A DNA stretch of 64,000 bases from JAITMY01 sp031553765 (GCA_031553765.1 JAVBKY010000009.1:62001-126000); one strand, 5' to 3'. Counted from the first letter of the stretch, positions 15,983-24,949 are shown. A program made the numbers and translations. The notes: generated by a model not told the origin, from the letters alone.

Positions 15983-16558
15983 TTACTCCCAAGCCTTTCC
16001 GCTTACCTTTTCTATCCTTTCGCTGCCGTTGGCTGCGGCCAACATGGCAAGGTGGTCGGTAAGCACCTCATGCTTGCCACGGTGGATGGCTATGCGGCCT
16101 GAGCTGGTGAACTGCTGTACGCCGCAGGCGTTGTCCAAACTTTTAAACAGTTCTACAATTTCGTGCTTGTAGCCCGTGAGTTCAACGGCGGTGAAATCGG
16201 GTGTTACCTCAAGTATGCGCGCCGCATGTGTACGCACAATTTCCTCCACTTTCTTGCCTTCAAGCAGGGCTTGAGTGGGTACCTTGTATAGCGCGAGTTC
16301 TTGGTAAACTATTTCATCGTTGGTGTGGTAAAAGCTCATTACCACTTCTACCAACTTGGCAATTTGATTTACAATTTTTTCGGCTTGCTCCTTGGTAGTG
16401 TTTACTACAATGGTAAACTTGTGTACCCCTTTCAGGGCAGATGCCGATACCGTAAGGCTTTCAATATTTATGTGCCTGCGGGTAAAAATAATGGTAATGC
16501 GGTTGAGCAAACCAACGGCGTTTTCGGTAAACGCGGTGATAGTATATTCTTGTTCCAT
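15983..16558 (-). CDS. ilvN: Acetolactate synthase small (regulatory) subunit
   Basis: Regulatory subunit that confers valine feedback on acetolactate synthase. The 191-residue protein starts with an ACT domain (YTITAFTENAVGLLNRITIIFTRRHINIESLTV, including the N-G-L-L-N-R-I loop), and the C-terminal domain contains ELTGYKHEIVELFKSL and TSSGRIAIHRG, typical of IlvN/IlvH. It follows ilvB by 83 bp in the minus-strand ilvDBN operon. A short AT-rich spacer follows its stop. Confidence 0.95.
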   Translation of the reverse strand: MEQEYTITAFTENAVGLLNRITIIFTRRHINIESLTVSASALKGVHKFTIVVNTTKEQAEKIVNQIAKLVEVVMSFYHTNDEIVYQELALYKVPTQALLEGKKVEEIVRTHAARILEVTPDFTAVELTGYKHEIVELFKSLDNACGVQQFTSSGRIAIHRGKHEVLTDHLAMLAAANGSERIEKVSGKAWE

Positions 16559-16641
16559 AATTCTTTTTATTTACAAATTACAAATCTTGATGTGCCTACA
16601 TGTATTTTCGCAAATCGCATGTCGAGCAATCACAAATCGAT

Positions 16642-18330
16642 TTATGCAAATCGAATCTTATCTAACGGTGCTCCGCCGGGAATCATGGGGAAAACATTTC
16701 CCTCGGGCTGCACACCTACCTCAAGTAAGTACGGGCCTTTGTGCTTCAGCATTTCGTCAATAGCGCCGTCCAAATCCTTGCGGTCGATTACGCGCTTGCC
16801 GCTGATGTTGTATGCCTCGGCAACCTTCACAAAATCGGGGCTAACAAGCGGTGTACTTGAGTAGCGCTTATCGTGGAACAGCTCCTGCCATTGGCGTACC
16901 ATGCCAAGAAATCCGTTGTTGAGCAGCACAATCTTTACGCCGATATTTTCCTGCATAATAGTGCCCAACTCCTGTATGGTCATTTGTATGCCACCATCGC
17001 CTACAAACAGCACCACCTCACGGTCGGGCGCAGCCATTTTTGCACCCATAGCCGACGGTAACCCGTAGCCCATAGTACCTAAGCCGCCTGAGGTAACTAC
17101 CGAGCGTGGTTGGTTTACGTTGAAATAGCGTGCCGCTATCATTTGTTGTTGACCTACGTCGGTAACCAAAATAGCGTTGCCTGCGGTTTTTTCACTTACC
17201 TTGCTTACGGCTTCACCCATAGTGATAGCGCCGCTTGCGGGATGCAGTAGGGGATTAATTACCTTGTCAACTTCTTCTTTACAAAAGGGTTTAAATGAGT
17301 CAATCCACTCGGTATGCTTAGTGGCATTTACAGCCTGTGTAAGCAGCGGTAGGCTATCCTTAACGCTACCCAACACGGGGGCATCGGCTTTAATAATCTT
17401 GCTTATTTCCGCCTTGTCTATTTCAAGGTGAACCACCTTGGCTTGCTTAGCGTAGGTGTTAACATCGCTGGTTACGCGGTCGTCAAAGCGCATGCCAATG
17501 GCAATAAGCACATCGCACTCGTTGGTTTTTTTGTTGGGCGCGTAGTTGCCGTGCATACCCAGCATACCCATGTTGAGTGGGTGGTTGGCAGGTATGGCTG
17601 ATTTTCCCAGCAGCGTCCAGCCAAAGGGGATATTGGCCTTTTCCAAAAACGCTACCACCTCCTTTTCAGCGTTGGCCAAAGTTACACCTTGACCTATGAG
17701 GGCAAAAGGTTTTTTAGCCTCATTAATCAGTTTTGCTGCGGTATCCACTTCACTTTGATCCACTTGCGGAACAGGAATATAGCTGCGTATGTAGCGACAT
17801 TTTTCGTAGTGAAATTCACACTCGCCCAGCTGCGCATTTTTTGTAAAATCAATAAGTACGGGGCCGGGACGACCGGTGCGCGCAATGTAAAATGCCTTTG
17901 CCATAATGTGCGCAACTTCGTCGGCGCTGGTGATTTGGTAGTTCCACTTGGTTACAGGCATGGATATACCAATGAAGTCCGTTTCCTGAAAGGCGTCGGT
18001 ACCCAGCAGGTGTGAACCTACTTGTCCAACAATGCACACTATGGGTGTAGAGTCAACCATAGCATCGGCTATACCGGTAATAAGGTTGGTGGCGCCAGGA
18101 CCCGATGTGGCAATGCACACGCCTACCTTGCCGCTAACGCGTGCGTAACCCTGCGCTGCATGTGCCGCTCCCTGCTCGTGGCGGGTGAGTATGTGGTGCA
18201 GCCTATCGGTGTGATTATACAGGGCATCATATACGGGCATAATTTGTCCGCCCGGATACCCAAAAATAGTATCAACATTTTCCTCTATCAGCGATAGCAT
18301 AAGGGCTTCGCTGCCGTTTACTTTTTTCAT
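16642..18330 (-). CDS. ilvB: Acetolactate synthase large (catalytic) subunit
   Basis: ThDP-dependent enzyme condensing pyruvate (or pyruvate and 2-ketobutyrate) in valine, leucine and isoleucine synthesis. The 562-residue protein has the N-terminal GYPGGQIMPVYDAL with catalytic Glu in RHEQGAAHAAQGYAR, the FAD/central domain, and the ThDP-binding GDGGIQMTIQELGTIM...NNGFLGMVRQWQ motif. Standard length. It lies between ilvD and ilvN; a 104-bp palindromic repeat separates it from ilvD. Confidence 0.96.
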   Translation of the reverse strand: MKKVNGSEALMLSLIEENVDTIFGYPGGQIMPVYDALYNHTDRLHHILTRHEQGAAHAAQGYARVSGKVGVCIATSGPGATNLITGIADAMVDSTPIVCIVGQVGSHLLGTDAFQETDFIGISMPVTKWNYQITSADEVAHIMAKAFYIARTGRPGPVLIDFTKNAQLGECEFHYEKCRYIRSYIPVPQVDQSEVDTAAKLINEAKKPFALIGQGVTLANAEKEVVAFLEKANIPFGWTLLGKSAIPANHPLNMGMLGMHGNYAPNKKTNECDVLIAIGMRFDDRVTSDVNTYAKQAKVVHLEIDKAEISKIIKADAPVLGSVKDSLPLLTQAVNATKHTEWIDSFKPFCKEEVDKVINPLLHPASGAITMGEAVSKVSEKTAGNAILVTDVGQQQMIAARYFNVNQPRSVVTSGGLGTMGYGLPSAMGAKMAAPDREVVLFVGDGGIQMTIQELGTIMQENIGVKIVLLNNGFLGMVRQWQELFHDKRYSSTPLVSPDFVKVAEAYNISGKRVIDRKDLDGAIDEMLKHKGPYLLEVGVQPEGNVFPMIPGGAPLDKIRFA

Positions 18331-18382
18331 AATATCTCGTTTTATAAAAGTCTAAAATTTTAGCAATACATGTCATCGAGCG

Positions 18383-18486
18383 TTATCCCCCGCTGGCGGG
18401 GGTGGTCGAAGACCGGGGGTGGATGATGGTTGTAAGGCTAAACTTCCACCTCCGCCCTGCGGGCACCTCCGCCAGCGGAGAATAGC
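18383..18486. repeat. About 100-bp palindromic repeat (CCCCCGCTGGCGGGGG family), copy 1
   Basis: Starts TTATCCCCCGCTGGCGGGGG and ends with the near inverse CCGCCAGCGGAGAATAGC. It is in opposite orientation to the copies at 26863-26963, 38609-38711 and 57988-58089. Its interior differs from them, and its far arm is more diverged. Located between ilvB and ilvD. Confidence 0.85.
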
Positions 18487-18516
18487 CTGCGCATATCCTA
18501 GCGTCCAATTGTCAAT

Positions 18517-20346
18517 TTATATTTGTCTTACGGCACCTTTGTCAGCGGAGCTAACCATGCTGGCGTACGCGCGGAGCGATTTGCTTACTTCACGCTTACG
18601 CGAAATGGGCGTGTAGGCTTGCTTGCCGCGTGCGGCTTCCTGCGCCTTACGTTTAGCCAAATCTTCGTCGGAAAGCTTCACGTTAATGCTGCGGCTTGGA
18701 ATATCTATGGTAATAATGTCGCCATCGCGTAGCAGGGCGATTTCGCCTCCTGCTGCCGCTTCGGGCGAAACGTGCCCGATGGATAATCCCGATGTGCCAC
18801 CCGAAAAACGTCCGTCGGTAATGAGGGCGCAAGCCTCGCCCAGCTTCTTACTTTTGATGTACGAAGTGGGGTAGAGCATTTCCTGCATACCGGGACCGCC
18901 GCGCGGACCTTCGTAGCGTACCACTACCACATCGCCTGCCTGCACTTTGCCGCCAAGTATTCCATCGCAAGCATCCTCCTGCGATTCGAACACTTTGGCC
19001 GTTCCCTCAAAGTGAAATATCTTTTCGCTTACGCCGGCAGTTTTTACTATGCAGCCGTTGGCAGCAATGTTGCCAAACAGTACGGCTAGCCCGCCCTCGG
19101 TGGTGTAGCAGCTGGCCATGCTGCGAATGCAACCGTTGACTCGGTCTCTATCCAGCGTTTTATAGGTAGAACTTTGCGAACCCATGGTCAGGTTTCTACC
19201 TCCGCCCGGTGCGCTTGAGTACAAGTCAACCACCTCTTGCGTTACGTTGGGGTTCGTTATATCATACTTTTCAATAGCCTTACCTAAAGTCAGCCCATCG
19301 GCACGGGCTACGGAGGTGTTTATAAGCCCCCCGCGGTTGAGTTCGGACATAATGCCCATGATTCCTCCAGCGCGGTTTACATCCTGAATGTAAAAGTTTT
19401 TGGTGTTGGGCGCTACTTTACACAGCACGGGCGTTTTTCGCGAAAGCATATCAATGTCTTTCATTGAAAAATCTACGCCTGCCTCCTGCGCTATAGCCAG
19501 CAGGTGCAGCACGGTGTTGCTCGACCCGCCCATGGCGATATCCAGCGTCATAGAGTTGAGAAATGCCGCGCGGGTGGCAATGCTGCGGGGCAGCACGTCG
19601 GTGTTGCCGTTGCCGTAGTAGTCCATAGCCATCTCCACAATGCGATCGGCTGCTTTTTCGAACAGCTTAACGCGGTTGGCGTGCGTAGCTACCACCGTGC
19701 CGTTGCCCGGTAGCGCCATGCCAATAGCCTCGTTGAGGCAGTTCATGGAGTTGGCGGTAAACATGCCCGAGCAAGAGCCGCAGGTGGGGCAAGCGCCGTT
19801 CTCAACGCGCTTCAGCACTTCCTCGCTCACGCTTTCGTCGGCCCCCATTACCATTACATCAATAAGGTCGTAGGTTTTATCGTCCACCACGCCGGCTTCC
19901 ATAGGGCCGCCTGATACAAATATGGTGGGAATGTTGAGGCGCATGGCTGCCATGAGCATGCCCGGCGTAATTTTGTCGCAATTGCTTATGCACACCATAG
20001 CGTCCACGCAGTGCGCGTTGCACATGTACTCCACGCTGTCGGCTATCAGGTCACGTGAGGGTAGGGAGTACAGCATACCGCTGTGCCCCATGGCTATACC
20101 GTCGTCAATAGCTATGGTATCAAATTCGGCGGCAAAGCATCCGCGCTTTTCTATTTCGGCCTTTACGCGCTGCCCTATTTCATGCAAATGCACGTGTCCC
20201 GGTACCAGCTGGGTAAAGGAGTTTACCACGGCAATAACGGGCTTACCCATTTGCTCGGGTTTCATGCCGTTAGCCAGCCACAGGCTGCGGGCGCCTGCCA
20301 TAAGGCGGCCTTGGGTTGAAGTTGCGCTGCGAAGACTGATTTTCAT
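18517..20346 (-). CDS. ilvD: Dihydroxyacid dehydratase
   Basis: Iron-sulfur enzyme dehydrating dihydroxyacids to the keto acid precursors of valine and isoleucine. Cluster cysteines are visible in CISNCDKITPGM and CPTCGSCSGMFTANSMNCL; GDGTVVATHANR-like and TDGRFSGGTSGLSIGHVSPEA motifs are typical. I place the start at 20346 (MKISLRSATSTQGR), which aligns with family N-termini; an in-frame ATG six codons upstream (20364) is possible. Preceded by a 29-codon leader ORF rich in branched-chain residues, so amino acid control of translation or attenuation is likely. Confidence 0.95.
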   Translation of the reverse strand: MKISLRSATSTQGRLMAGARSLWLANGMKPEQMGKPVIAVVNSFTQLVPGHVHLHEIGQRVKAEIEKRGCFAAEFDTIAIDDGIAMGHSGMLYSLPSRDLIADSVEYMCNAHCVDAMVCISNCDKITPGMLMAAMRLNIPTIFVSGGPMEAGVVDDKTYDLIDVMVMGADESVSEEVLKRVENGACPTCGSCSGMFTANSMNCLNEAIGMALPGNGTVVATHANRVKLFEKAADRIVEMAMDYYGNGNTDVLPRSIATRAAFLNSMTLDIAMGGSSNTVLHLLAIAQEAGVDFSMKDIDMLSRKTPVLCKVAPNTKNFYIQDVNRAGGIMGIMSELNRGGLINTSVARADGLTLGKAIEKYDITNPNVTQEVVDLYSSAPGGGRNLTMGSQSSTYKTLDRDRVNGCIRSMASCYTTEGGLAVLFGNIAANGCIVKTAGVSEKIFHFEGTAKVFESQEDACDGILGGKVQAGDVVVVRYEGPRGGPGMQEMLYPTSYIKSKKLGEACALITDGRFSGGTSGLSIGHVSPEAAAGGEIALLRDGDIITIDIPSRSINVKLSDEDLAKRKAQEAARGKQAYTPISRKREVSKSLRAYASMVSSADKGAVRQI

Positions 20347-20377
20347 AATATTAGAAGTGTTCAATAGTCGTTTAATC

Positions 20378-20467
20378 TTACAAAATAACAGGAAAACTCG
20401 GAATTTTCTTGACTAAATGTAGTCTTAATATGTAGCTTGCAATAGCTCGGTTTAAATAATAACTCAT
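20378..20467 (-). CDS. Candidate ilv leader peptide, 29 residues
   Basis: A short frame ends 31 bp before ilvD and encodes MSYYLNRAIASYILRLHLVK and a further nine residues. Eleven of 29 residues are Leu, Ile or Val, the amino acids made by the downstream operon. Placement between a -7 promoter box (20516-20523) and ilvD fits a regulatory leader peptide. I do not see a GC-rich terminator between it and ilvD, so classical attenuation is not proven; ribosome stalling affecting ilvD translation is an alternative. Confidence 0.6.
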   Translation of the reverse strand: MSYYLNRAIASYILRLHLVKKIPSFPVIL

Positions 20468-20515
20468 TTGTTTGCAACTACTTTCGAAGCCTTAGTGTTC
20501 TTGTTTTCAAAGGTG

Positions 20516-20523
20516 CAAAGGTA
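20516..20523 (-). promoter_or_regulatory. -7 promoter box TACCTTTG for the ilv operon
   Basis: Minus-strand TACCTTTG lies about 50 bp before the leader ORF and 170 bp before ilvD. No strong -33 box at 19-21 bp spacing. Confidence 0.5.
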
Positions 20524-20651
20524 CGCTTTTTCTCGTTTTTATGGATAAAATATTGTAATGCTAACATCTGATACACAGATAAAAAATAATCAAATATTGT
20601 AATATGCTTTTTTTACTAAAGTTAGGCTCTCTTTTTCTGTTTACTCCAAAT

Positions 20652-20678
20652 AAAAAAGCCTCGAAACATCGAGGCTTT
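20652..20678 (-). terminator. Terminator for the small minus-strand gene
   Basis: AAAGCCTCGA / TCGAGGCTTT stem with a four-base loop; on the minus strand it is followed by six T, so it ends transcripts coming from 20729-20845. Confidence 0.75.
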
Positions 20679-20728
20679 CATTCGCTTTGTCGGTAAACTC
20701 CCAAAAGCAAATTAATGCTTATGAGTGA

Positions 20729-20845
20729 TTATTTGTGTTTTGATTCAGCAAGGTAAAAAGCCTCATTTTTCTTGGTAATGTTGACGACACCACCGAGAAT
20801 AATTAAGTTGACGACTTTTACTACTATGTTGCTGAAGTTTTGCAT
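20729..20845 (-). CDS. Small 38-residue hydrophobic protein
   Basis: Short frame starting MQNFSNIVVKVVNLIILGGV and ending EAFYLAESKHK. It has a hydrophobic stretch of about 20 residues (possible single membrane helix) and a charged tail. It sits between a -7 box (20909-20916) and a strong terminator (20652-20678) on its own strand, which is the arrangement of a real monocistronic small gene. A longer in-frame start at 20911 is possible but would overlap the promoter box. Not recognised as a known family. Confidence 0.5.
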   Translation of the reverse strand: MQNFSNIVVKVVNLIILGGVVNITKKNEAFYLAESKHK

Positions 20846-20908
20846 AATTAATTTAAAATTAAGGCGCTGTAATGATTTGTGCACCAAAATTTGCATGCTG
20901 TATAGTGT

Positions 20909-20916
20909 CAAAGGTA
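20909..20916 (-). promoter_or_regulatory. -7 promoter box TACCTTTG for the small gene
   Basis: Minus-strand TACCTTTG, 63 bp before the ATG of the 38-residue protein. Confidence 0.45.
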
Positions 20917-20957
20917 GTAAATTTTTTTATTGCCCCACTTTTTTACAAATATTTTTT

Positions 20958-20965
20958 TACCTTTG
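20958..20965 (+). promoter_or_regulatory. -7 promoter box TACCTTTG for tRNA-Ala
   Basis: TACCTTTG ends 13 bp before the first base of the tRNA, the expected distance for a tRNA promoter. Confidence 0.6.
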
Positions 20966-20978
20966 CATTCTCTTTAAC

Positions 20979-21052
<74 letters not shown>

Positions 21053-21060
21053 CAAAGGTT

Positions 21061-21100
21061 AAAAGGGATGTTAGATAGTATGTCTAACATCCCTTTTCTT
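21061..21100 (+). terminator. Terminator of tRNA-Ala
   Basis: Perfect 15-bp stem AAAAGGGATGTTAGA / TCTAACATCCCTTTT with a seven-base loop, then a T-rich tail. Confidence 0.9.
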
Positions 21101-21188
21101 ATTGTTAAAAACGCGCTAATATACAGCGCGTAAGAAAAACAACGCTATTTTTGCTAAAACGAGTAGTTGTATCACTAAATTCCTAAAA

Positions 21189-22736
21189 ATGACCATGAAA
21201 AATGAAAGTAGCGAATCTCTAAACCCAGTACTATATCCGTTTAATGATCATTATGCGCAAGCGGATTTATATGTGCGAATGGCTCATAAAGCGACAGCTC
21301 GATCATTTTGGGCTTACTCTGCGATGATTGTCATAGCAGTCATTACCATAATAGCTTTGTTCAACAGTTATTTTTCGTATGATATTGGTTTTTTTCGAAA
21401 GGCCAATATTGACTTACGAGAGGACATCAATATCGGTTTTCTTTCTGATTCAACCCTTCAGAAAAAGTTGAATTCGATGAAGCAAAATGGCGCTATAACA
21501 TTATCTGTAAAGGAAATTAGAGAATTAAAAAATGCTGAAATTGTAGATACTTTGATAACAGAGGGGCAACTATCATTAGATACAATATTTACATATGATA
21601 CATTCGTTAGGACATTCACAAAAAGGGTGGAGGATTTTTCCTGCAGAGAAGAAAATATTATTTCTAAAGAATTACGAAATAATATGATTCGTAATTATAT
21701 TGATTCTCAGTACATTAACATTCCATTGATCGGTGTAAAAATCAGTTCGAATGATATTTTAATCTTAATGGCAATTGCTTTTTTTATAATTTCATTCTGG
21801 CTCTTAATTTGTAGTAGGTCGGAGAACTTCACGATAGGAAAAATTCTCTCGCTCACTCAAAATAAGAGTATAAATGTAAAAAGATATATTTTTTATGGCA
21901 TATGTTTTAATAACATGCTTTTTCCAACAACAAAACGGCATGGTCCATATAGGTCTCTATCCGAAATAAATAGACCCTTATTAAAAGAAATAAGAATGAT
22001 ACGGGAGAAAGAGGGGCAACATCGTACTTTTCATAAAATAGTAACACTATTAATCGGGTGGTCTGTTTTCATACCGTCATTTTTTTTATTGATCTGTCTT
22101 GCCTTGGATATTATGGACTCTATGCATTGGATGCCGTATTTCTCTCCGTCGATTTGTGGACTAGAGCTAGAAGATTATAAACTACTTCGGTTCGATTTCA
22201 ATAAAAACAATAATTCCTTATCCCAAGGATATGTTGATAGTAATATTTGGGGTACCATCATTGTGGCATCTGTTTTATGGATTACTATTGTTATTTCAAA
22301 TTATTGGTCACGATTGTACCTTAAAGGAACAGATGAAAACCTTAGGCAGTTTAAGAGTAGATATAAACACGATGATGATTGCGCTGAAAGTATAAATCAT
22401 AACAATCTTGCCAATAAACACACAAAGATTGCTACTGTCGCAATTAAAGAGGAACTGCTAAAAAAGAAGAAGGGAAGAAGATGTGCACATCAATTTGGAA
22501 GAGAATATTGTGAGAGTAACGGCTACTACCTATTGACCTACACCAGCAATGTTTGCGAACTTAAAAGGCTGTGGCGCCTGCTGGAACGCGGAAGTACAAT
22601 ATTGCCAGAGGGTTTTATTCCAGCTATTGCCAACAACAATATACTGAAGTTTGACACGCAGGAGCGCGTACATGCAACCGTGCAAGAGTTAAAGGGTTAT
22701 GAAATGTTTATTTTTTTGGTTCAAACCCATGAGTAA
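21189..22736 (+). CDS. Orphan four-helix membrane protein, unknown function
   Basis: A 515-residue protein that I do not recognise. Predicted transmembrane helices at about residues 42-62, 188-208, 284-307 and 353-372. A 120-residue extracytoplasmic domain with many Asp, Glu and Lys lies between the first two; a basic, Cys/His-containing C-terminal domain (KKKKGRRCAHQFGREYCESN, about 444-463) is probably cytoplasmic. AT-rich compared with the ilv genes and flanked by tRNA-Ala and an IS1595-type transposase remnant, so horizontal acquisition is plausible. Start could also be the ATG two codons later. Confidence 0.7.
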   Translation: MTMKNESSESLNPVLYPFNDHYAQADLYVRMAHKATARSFWAYSAMIVIAVITIIALFNSYFSYDIGFFRKANIDLREDINIGFLSDSTLQKKLNSMKQNGAITLSVKEIRELKNAEIVDTLITEGQLSLDTIFTYDTFVRTFTKRVEDFSCREENIISKELRNNMIRNYIDSQYINIPLIGVKISSNDILILMAIAFFIISFWLLICSRSENFTIGKILSLTQNKSINVKRYIFYGICFNNMLFPTTKRHGPYRSLSEINRPLLKEIRMIREKEGQHRTFHKIVTLLIGWSVFIPSFFLLICLALDIMDSMHWMPYFSPSICGLELEDYKLLRFDFNKNNNSLSQGYVDSNIWGTIIVASVLWITIVISNYWSRLYLKGTDENLRQFKSRYKHDDDCAESINHNNLANKHTKIATVAIKEELLKKKKGRRCAHQFGREYCESNGYYLLTYTSNVCELKRLWRLLERGSTILPEGFIPAIANNNILKFDTQERVHATVQELKGYEMFIFLVQTHE

Positions 22737-22849
22737 AATTAGATAAATATTTAGGTTTCGATAGTTGTACCTAAACTCGCACTCTTTAATGTGTAAATAG
22801 AATGTGTGTTTATGTACTCCTCTGAACTTTGCTAGACGCACTTTACATA

Positions 22850-23106
22850 GCTCCTAGAAGTTCTCTATTCCATTAATCTGTTTGTATCCATCGGCAAATT
22901 CATTTTCGCCGTGCTTGACGCGATAGTACTTTTATACTCGTAGTTAACAAGGCTGTTGTAGGTCTTAAAACCATCGGAATAAACTACGGCCCTTGATAAT
23001 GGGCAGTAGCTCGCTTACAGAGCAGTTTTTGACAAGTTGGGTAAACTTTATCACCTCGCTTGAGCATCCCGAAAATAAGGATTTTTCCTTTAGCTCCACG
23101 ACCCCG
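22850..23106 (-). pseudogene. IS1595-family transposase remnant
   Basis: The minus strand encodes RGRGAKGKILIFGMLKRGDKVYP, matching the conserved block that follows the first catalytic Asp in IS1595-type transposases; a frameshifted continuation (YNSLVNYEY-like residues) extends to about 22850. The flanking frames are broken by stops. This relic is distinct in sequence from the intact transposase at 11700-12626. The whole interval 22737-23331 has no intact gene; sequence outside the relic shows nothing recognisable. Limits are approximate. Confidence 0.65.
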
Positions 23107-23297
23107 TTCGTCAGAGGCTGTGAAATGGCACGGATGTTCGGCCGTAGGTTTTACCTCGGTCGGTCTATGGGAGCAGGCTGCGCCTGCATGCGAGAGGTTG
23201 TGTGAGTAGAGGCTGTGCGTTTTTGTAGGTGTAACCCTGCCTGAACGCTCATGCATCATTTGTAGCCTCAGGCGAATAGGGCTGTCTGAATACTGCG

Positions 23298-23305
23298 TAT
23301 CTTTG
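23298..23305 (+). promoter_or_regulatory. -7 promoter box TATCTTTG for the FNT channel gene
   Basis: TAnnTTTG match 26 bp before the ATG at 23332. Confidence 0.55.
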
Positions 23306-23331
23306 TATCCTAAAATTGAAATTATCTATCT

Positions 23332-24120
23332 ATGAATTATATTTCTCCTAAAGAGATAGTTGTTGAATTTGCGGCTTCGGGTGTTTACAAGAGTGGCCTT
23401 TCGGTGACAAAATTTGCTATCATTGCTATACTGGGTGGTGTTTTTATCGCTTTTGGCGGCTTGCTTACGGTGATGGTGGCCGGCGGAATGCCCGGCATGG
23501 GAGCAGAAAATCCCGGACTGATTAAGTTTGTGGCAGGGGCTTTGTTTCCCATCGGACTGATAATAGTATCTATTACCGGAGCCGACTTGTTTACCAGCGA
23601 CTGTGCTGCATTTACGCTTCCTTTGATGCAGCGACGCATCCAAATAGGTATCTTTGCTAAGTTCCTTATTCTTTCTTACCTGTTTAATTTTATGGGGACA
23701 CAGGTGGTTGCCTATCTAATGTCGAGCAGCGTAGGCATGTTGGACAACGAACCATGGCAGGGATACTTGCATCGCCTGGCTGTTGCCAAAGTGAATATGG
23801 ATTTCTGGACGGTATTTATTAAAGGAATCGGAGCCAACTGGTTGGTATGCCTGGGCATGTTTATGGGGTATGCCGCCAAAGATATCATTGGTAGGTGCAT
23901 TGGTATTTGGATTCCGGTGATGCTTTTCGTTACTTTAGGATATGAACACTCCATTGCTAATATGTTCTTTGTTCCAGCTGCTATCTACTCCGGAGCGGAT
24001 ATTGCTTGGGGAGATTTCGTGGTGAGTAATTTGCTGCCTGCCACGTTGGGTAACCTTGTGGGCGGGGCAGGCTTGGTTGGTGCTGTGTATGGGTATCTGT
24101 TTTTGGATAGAAAGAAATAA
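23332..24120 (+). CDS. Formate/nitrite transporter (FNT family)
   Basis: Pentameric inner membrane anion channel for formate, nitrite or related monoanions. The 262-residue protein has six hydrophobic helices and family hallmarks: the N-terminal AASGVYKSGLS, the TGADLFTSDC segment (FNT signature 1 region), NWLVCLGMFMGYAAKD (central N-W-L-V-C), and FEHS-like GYEHSIANMFFVPAA with the central-pore histidine, then NLLPATLGNLVGGAG. FocA versus NirC cannot be separated by eye. Single gene with its own promoter box and terminator. Confidence 0.92.
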   Translation: MNYISPKEIVVEFAASGVYKSGLSVTKFAIIAILGGVFIAFGGLLTVMVAGGMPGMGAENPGLIKFVAGALFPIGLIIVSITGADLFTSDCAAFTLPLMQRRIQIGIFAKFLILSYLFNFMGTQVVAYLMSSSVGMLDNEPWQGYLHRLAVAKVNMDFWTVFIKGIGANWLVCLGMFMGYAAKDIIGRCIGIWIPVMLFVTLGYEHSIANMFFVPAAIYSGADIAWGDFVVSNLLPATLGNLVGGAGLVGAVYGYLFLDRKK

Positions 24121-24149
24121 GAATCTTTTTGAAAGAGTGAAGAACAGTA

Positions 24150-24186
24150 AAGGGTGATCAAAAACGGTCACCCTTCATTTTTTTGA
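24150..24186 (+). terminator. Terminator of the FNT channel gene
   Basis: AAGGGTGA / TCACCCTT stem with a ten-base loop followed by a T-rich tail. Confidence 0.85.
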
Positions 24187-24219
24187 TTCAAGTATGAAAA
24201 AAGTTTCTTTCTTTTCTAC

Positions 24220-24245
24220 GTTACTTTGGGTCAAGCTAAAGTAAC
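24220..24245. repeat. Palindrome GTTACTTTGGGTCAAGCTAAAGTAAC (copy 2)
   Basis: Reverse complement of the copy at 6316-6341 with one mismatch. Confidence 0.75.
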
Positions 24246-24259
24246 ATGAGTAAAAACAA

Positions 24260-24301
24260 AAAAAGTAGAGCAAGAAGTTGGTGCTTCTTGCTCTACTTTT
24301 T
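24260..24301. terminator. Bidirectional terminator
   Basis: Perfect stem AAAAGTAGAGCAAGAAG / CTTCTTGCTCTACTTTT (17 bp) between convergent genes, with A/T tails on both sides. Confidence 0.9.
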
Positions 24302-24318
24302 ATAAAACCTCTTGCTTC

Positions 24319-24906
24319 TTATTTAGCAGCGGGAGCAGGCATAGCCACGCCTTGCTGTGGGAAGTTAGCAAGAATTTGAGCAATTGCATCGGAAACAGCT
24401 TGATCAGGATTCTTTACATCGCTGTCAATTTCCTCGTTACCGGTAGCCTCCCAAATCATTTTTGAGTCCTTGGCGTCAATGAAATCAATAATAAGTGAGC
24501 CTTCCTTGTAGGTATCAACGTTGAAGTTGGTAGTTGACGAACCTATATTGCCACCAGCTCCCCAAGCGTACGGGCGACCAACGCCACCGTAGCCGTAGTA
24601 GTCGGTGTTAGAGCTGAGGTCTAACTTTGTTTTTGAAACGGCGTTAACGTTAACCAAAAAGTCTGCATTTTCAGCCACTTCCTCATACCCTTTCTTATTA
24701 AGTTCAGCCTTAATAGCGTTGGTAATGCGGTCGCGGTTAAGTTCGCTAACTGAAGGAGTTGCTTCTGATTTGAACATTGAGTAGGTTTTTAGCGTGGTAA
24801 AATCAACGCTGTGATCGTAGTCGCTGGTAACCTTAAGCGTAGATGCGCATGAAGCGGCGAGCAGTAGCCCCGCCATGCATAGCGCGATGTTGCGAAGTGT
24901 TTTCAT
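24319..24906 (-). CDS. DUF4136 lipoprotein
   Basis: A 195-residue predicted lipoprotein: signal MKTLRNIALCMAGLLLAASC with lipobox cysteine at about 20. The mature part begins LKVTSDYDHSVDFTTLKTYS, the diagnostic DUF4136 opening, and ends with LIIDFIDAKDSKMIWEATG and the amphipathic AVSDAIAQILANFP. DUF4136 proteins are envelope lipoproteins of unknown function. Single gene with a TATCTTTG promoter box upstream and a strong terminator downstream. Confidence 0.9.
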   Translation of the reverse strand: MKTLRNIALCMAGLLLAASCASTLKVTSDYDHSVDFTTLKTYSMFKSEATPSVSELNRDRITNAIKAELNKKGYEEVAENADFLVNVNAVSKTKLDLSSNTDYYGYGGVGRPYAWGAGGNIGSSTTNFNVDTYKEGSLIIDFIDAKDSKMIWEATGNEEIDSDVKNPDQAVSDAIAQILANFPQQGVAMPAPAAK

Positions 24907-24949
24907 GGCAATAAAATTTTAATGGTTTGGAATTCTGTAATAATTTTAA

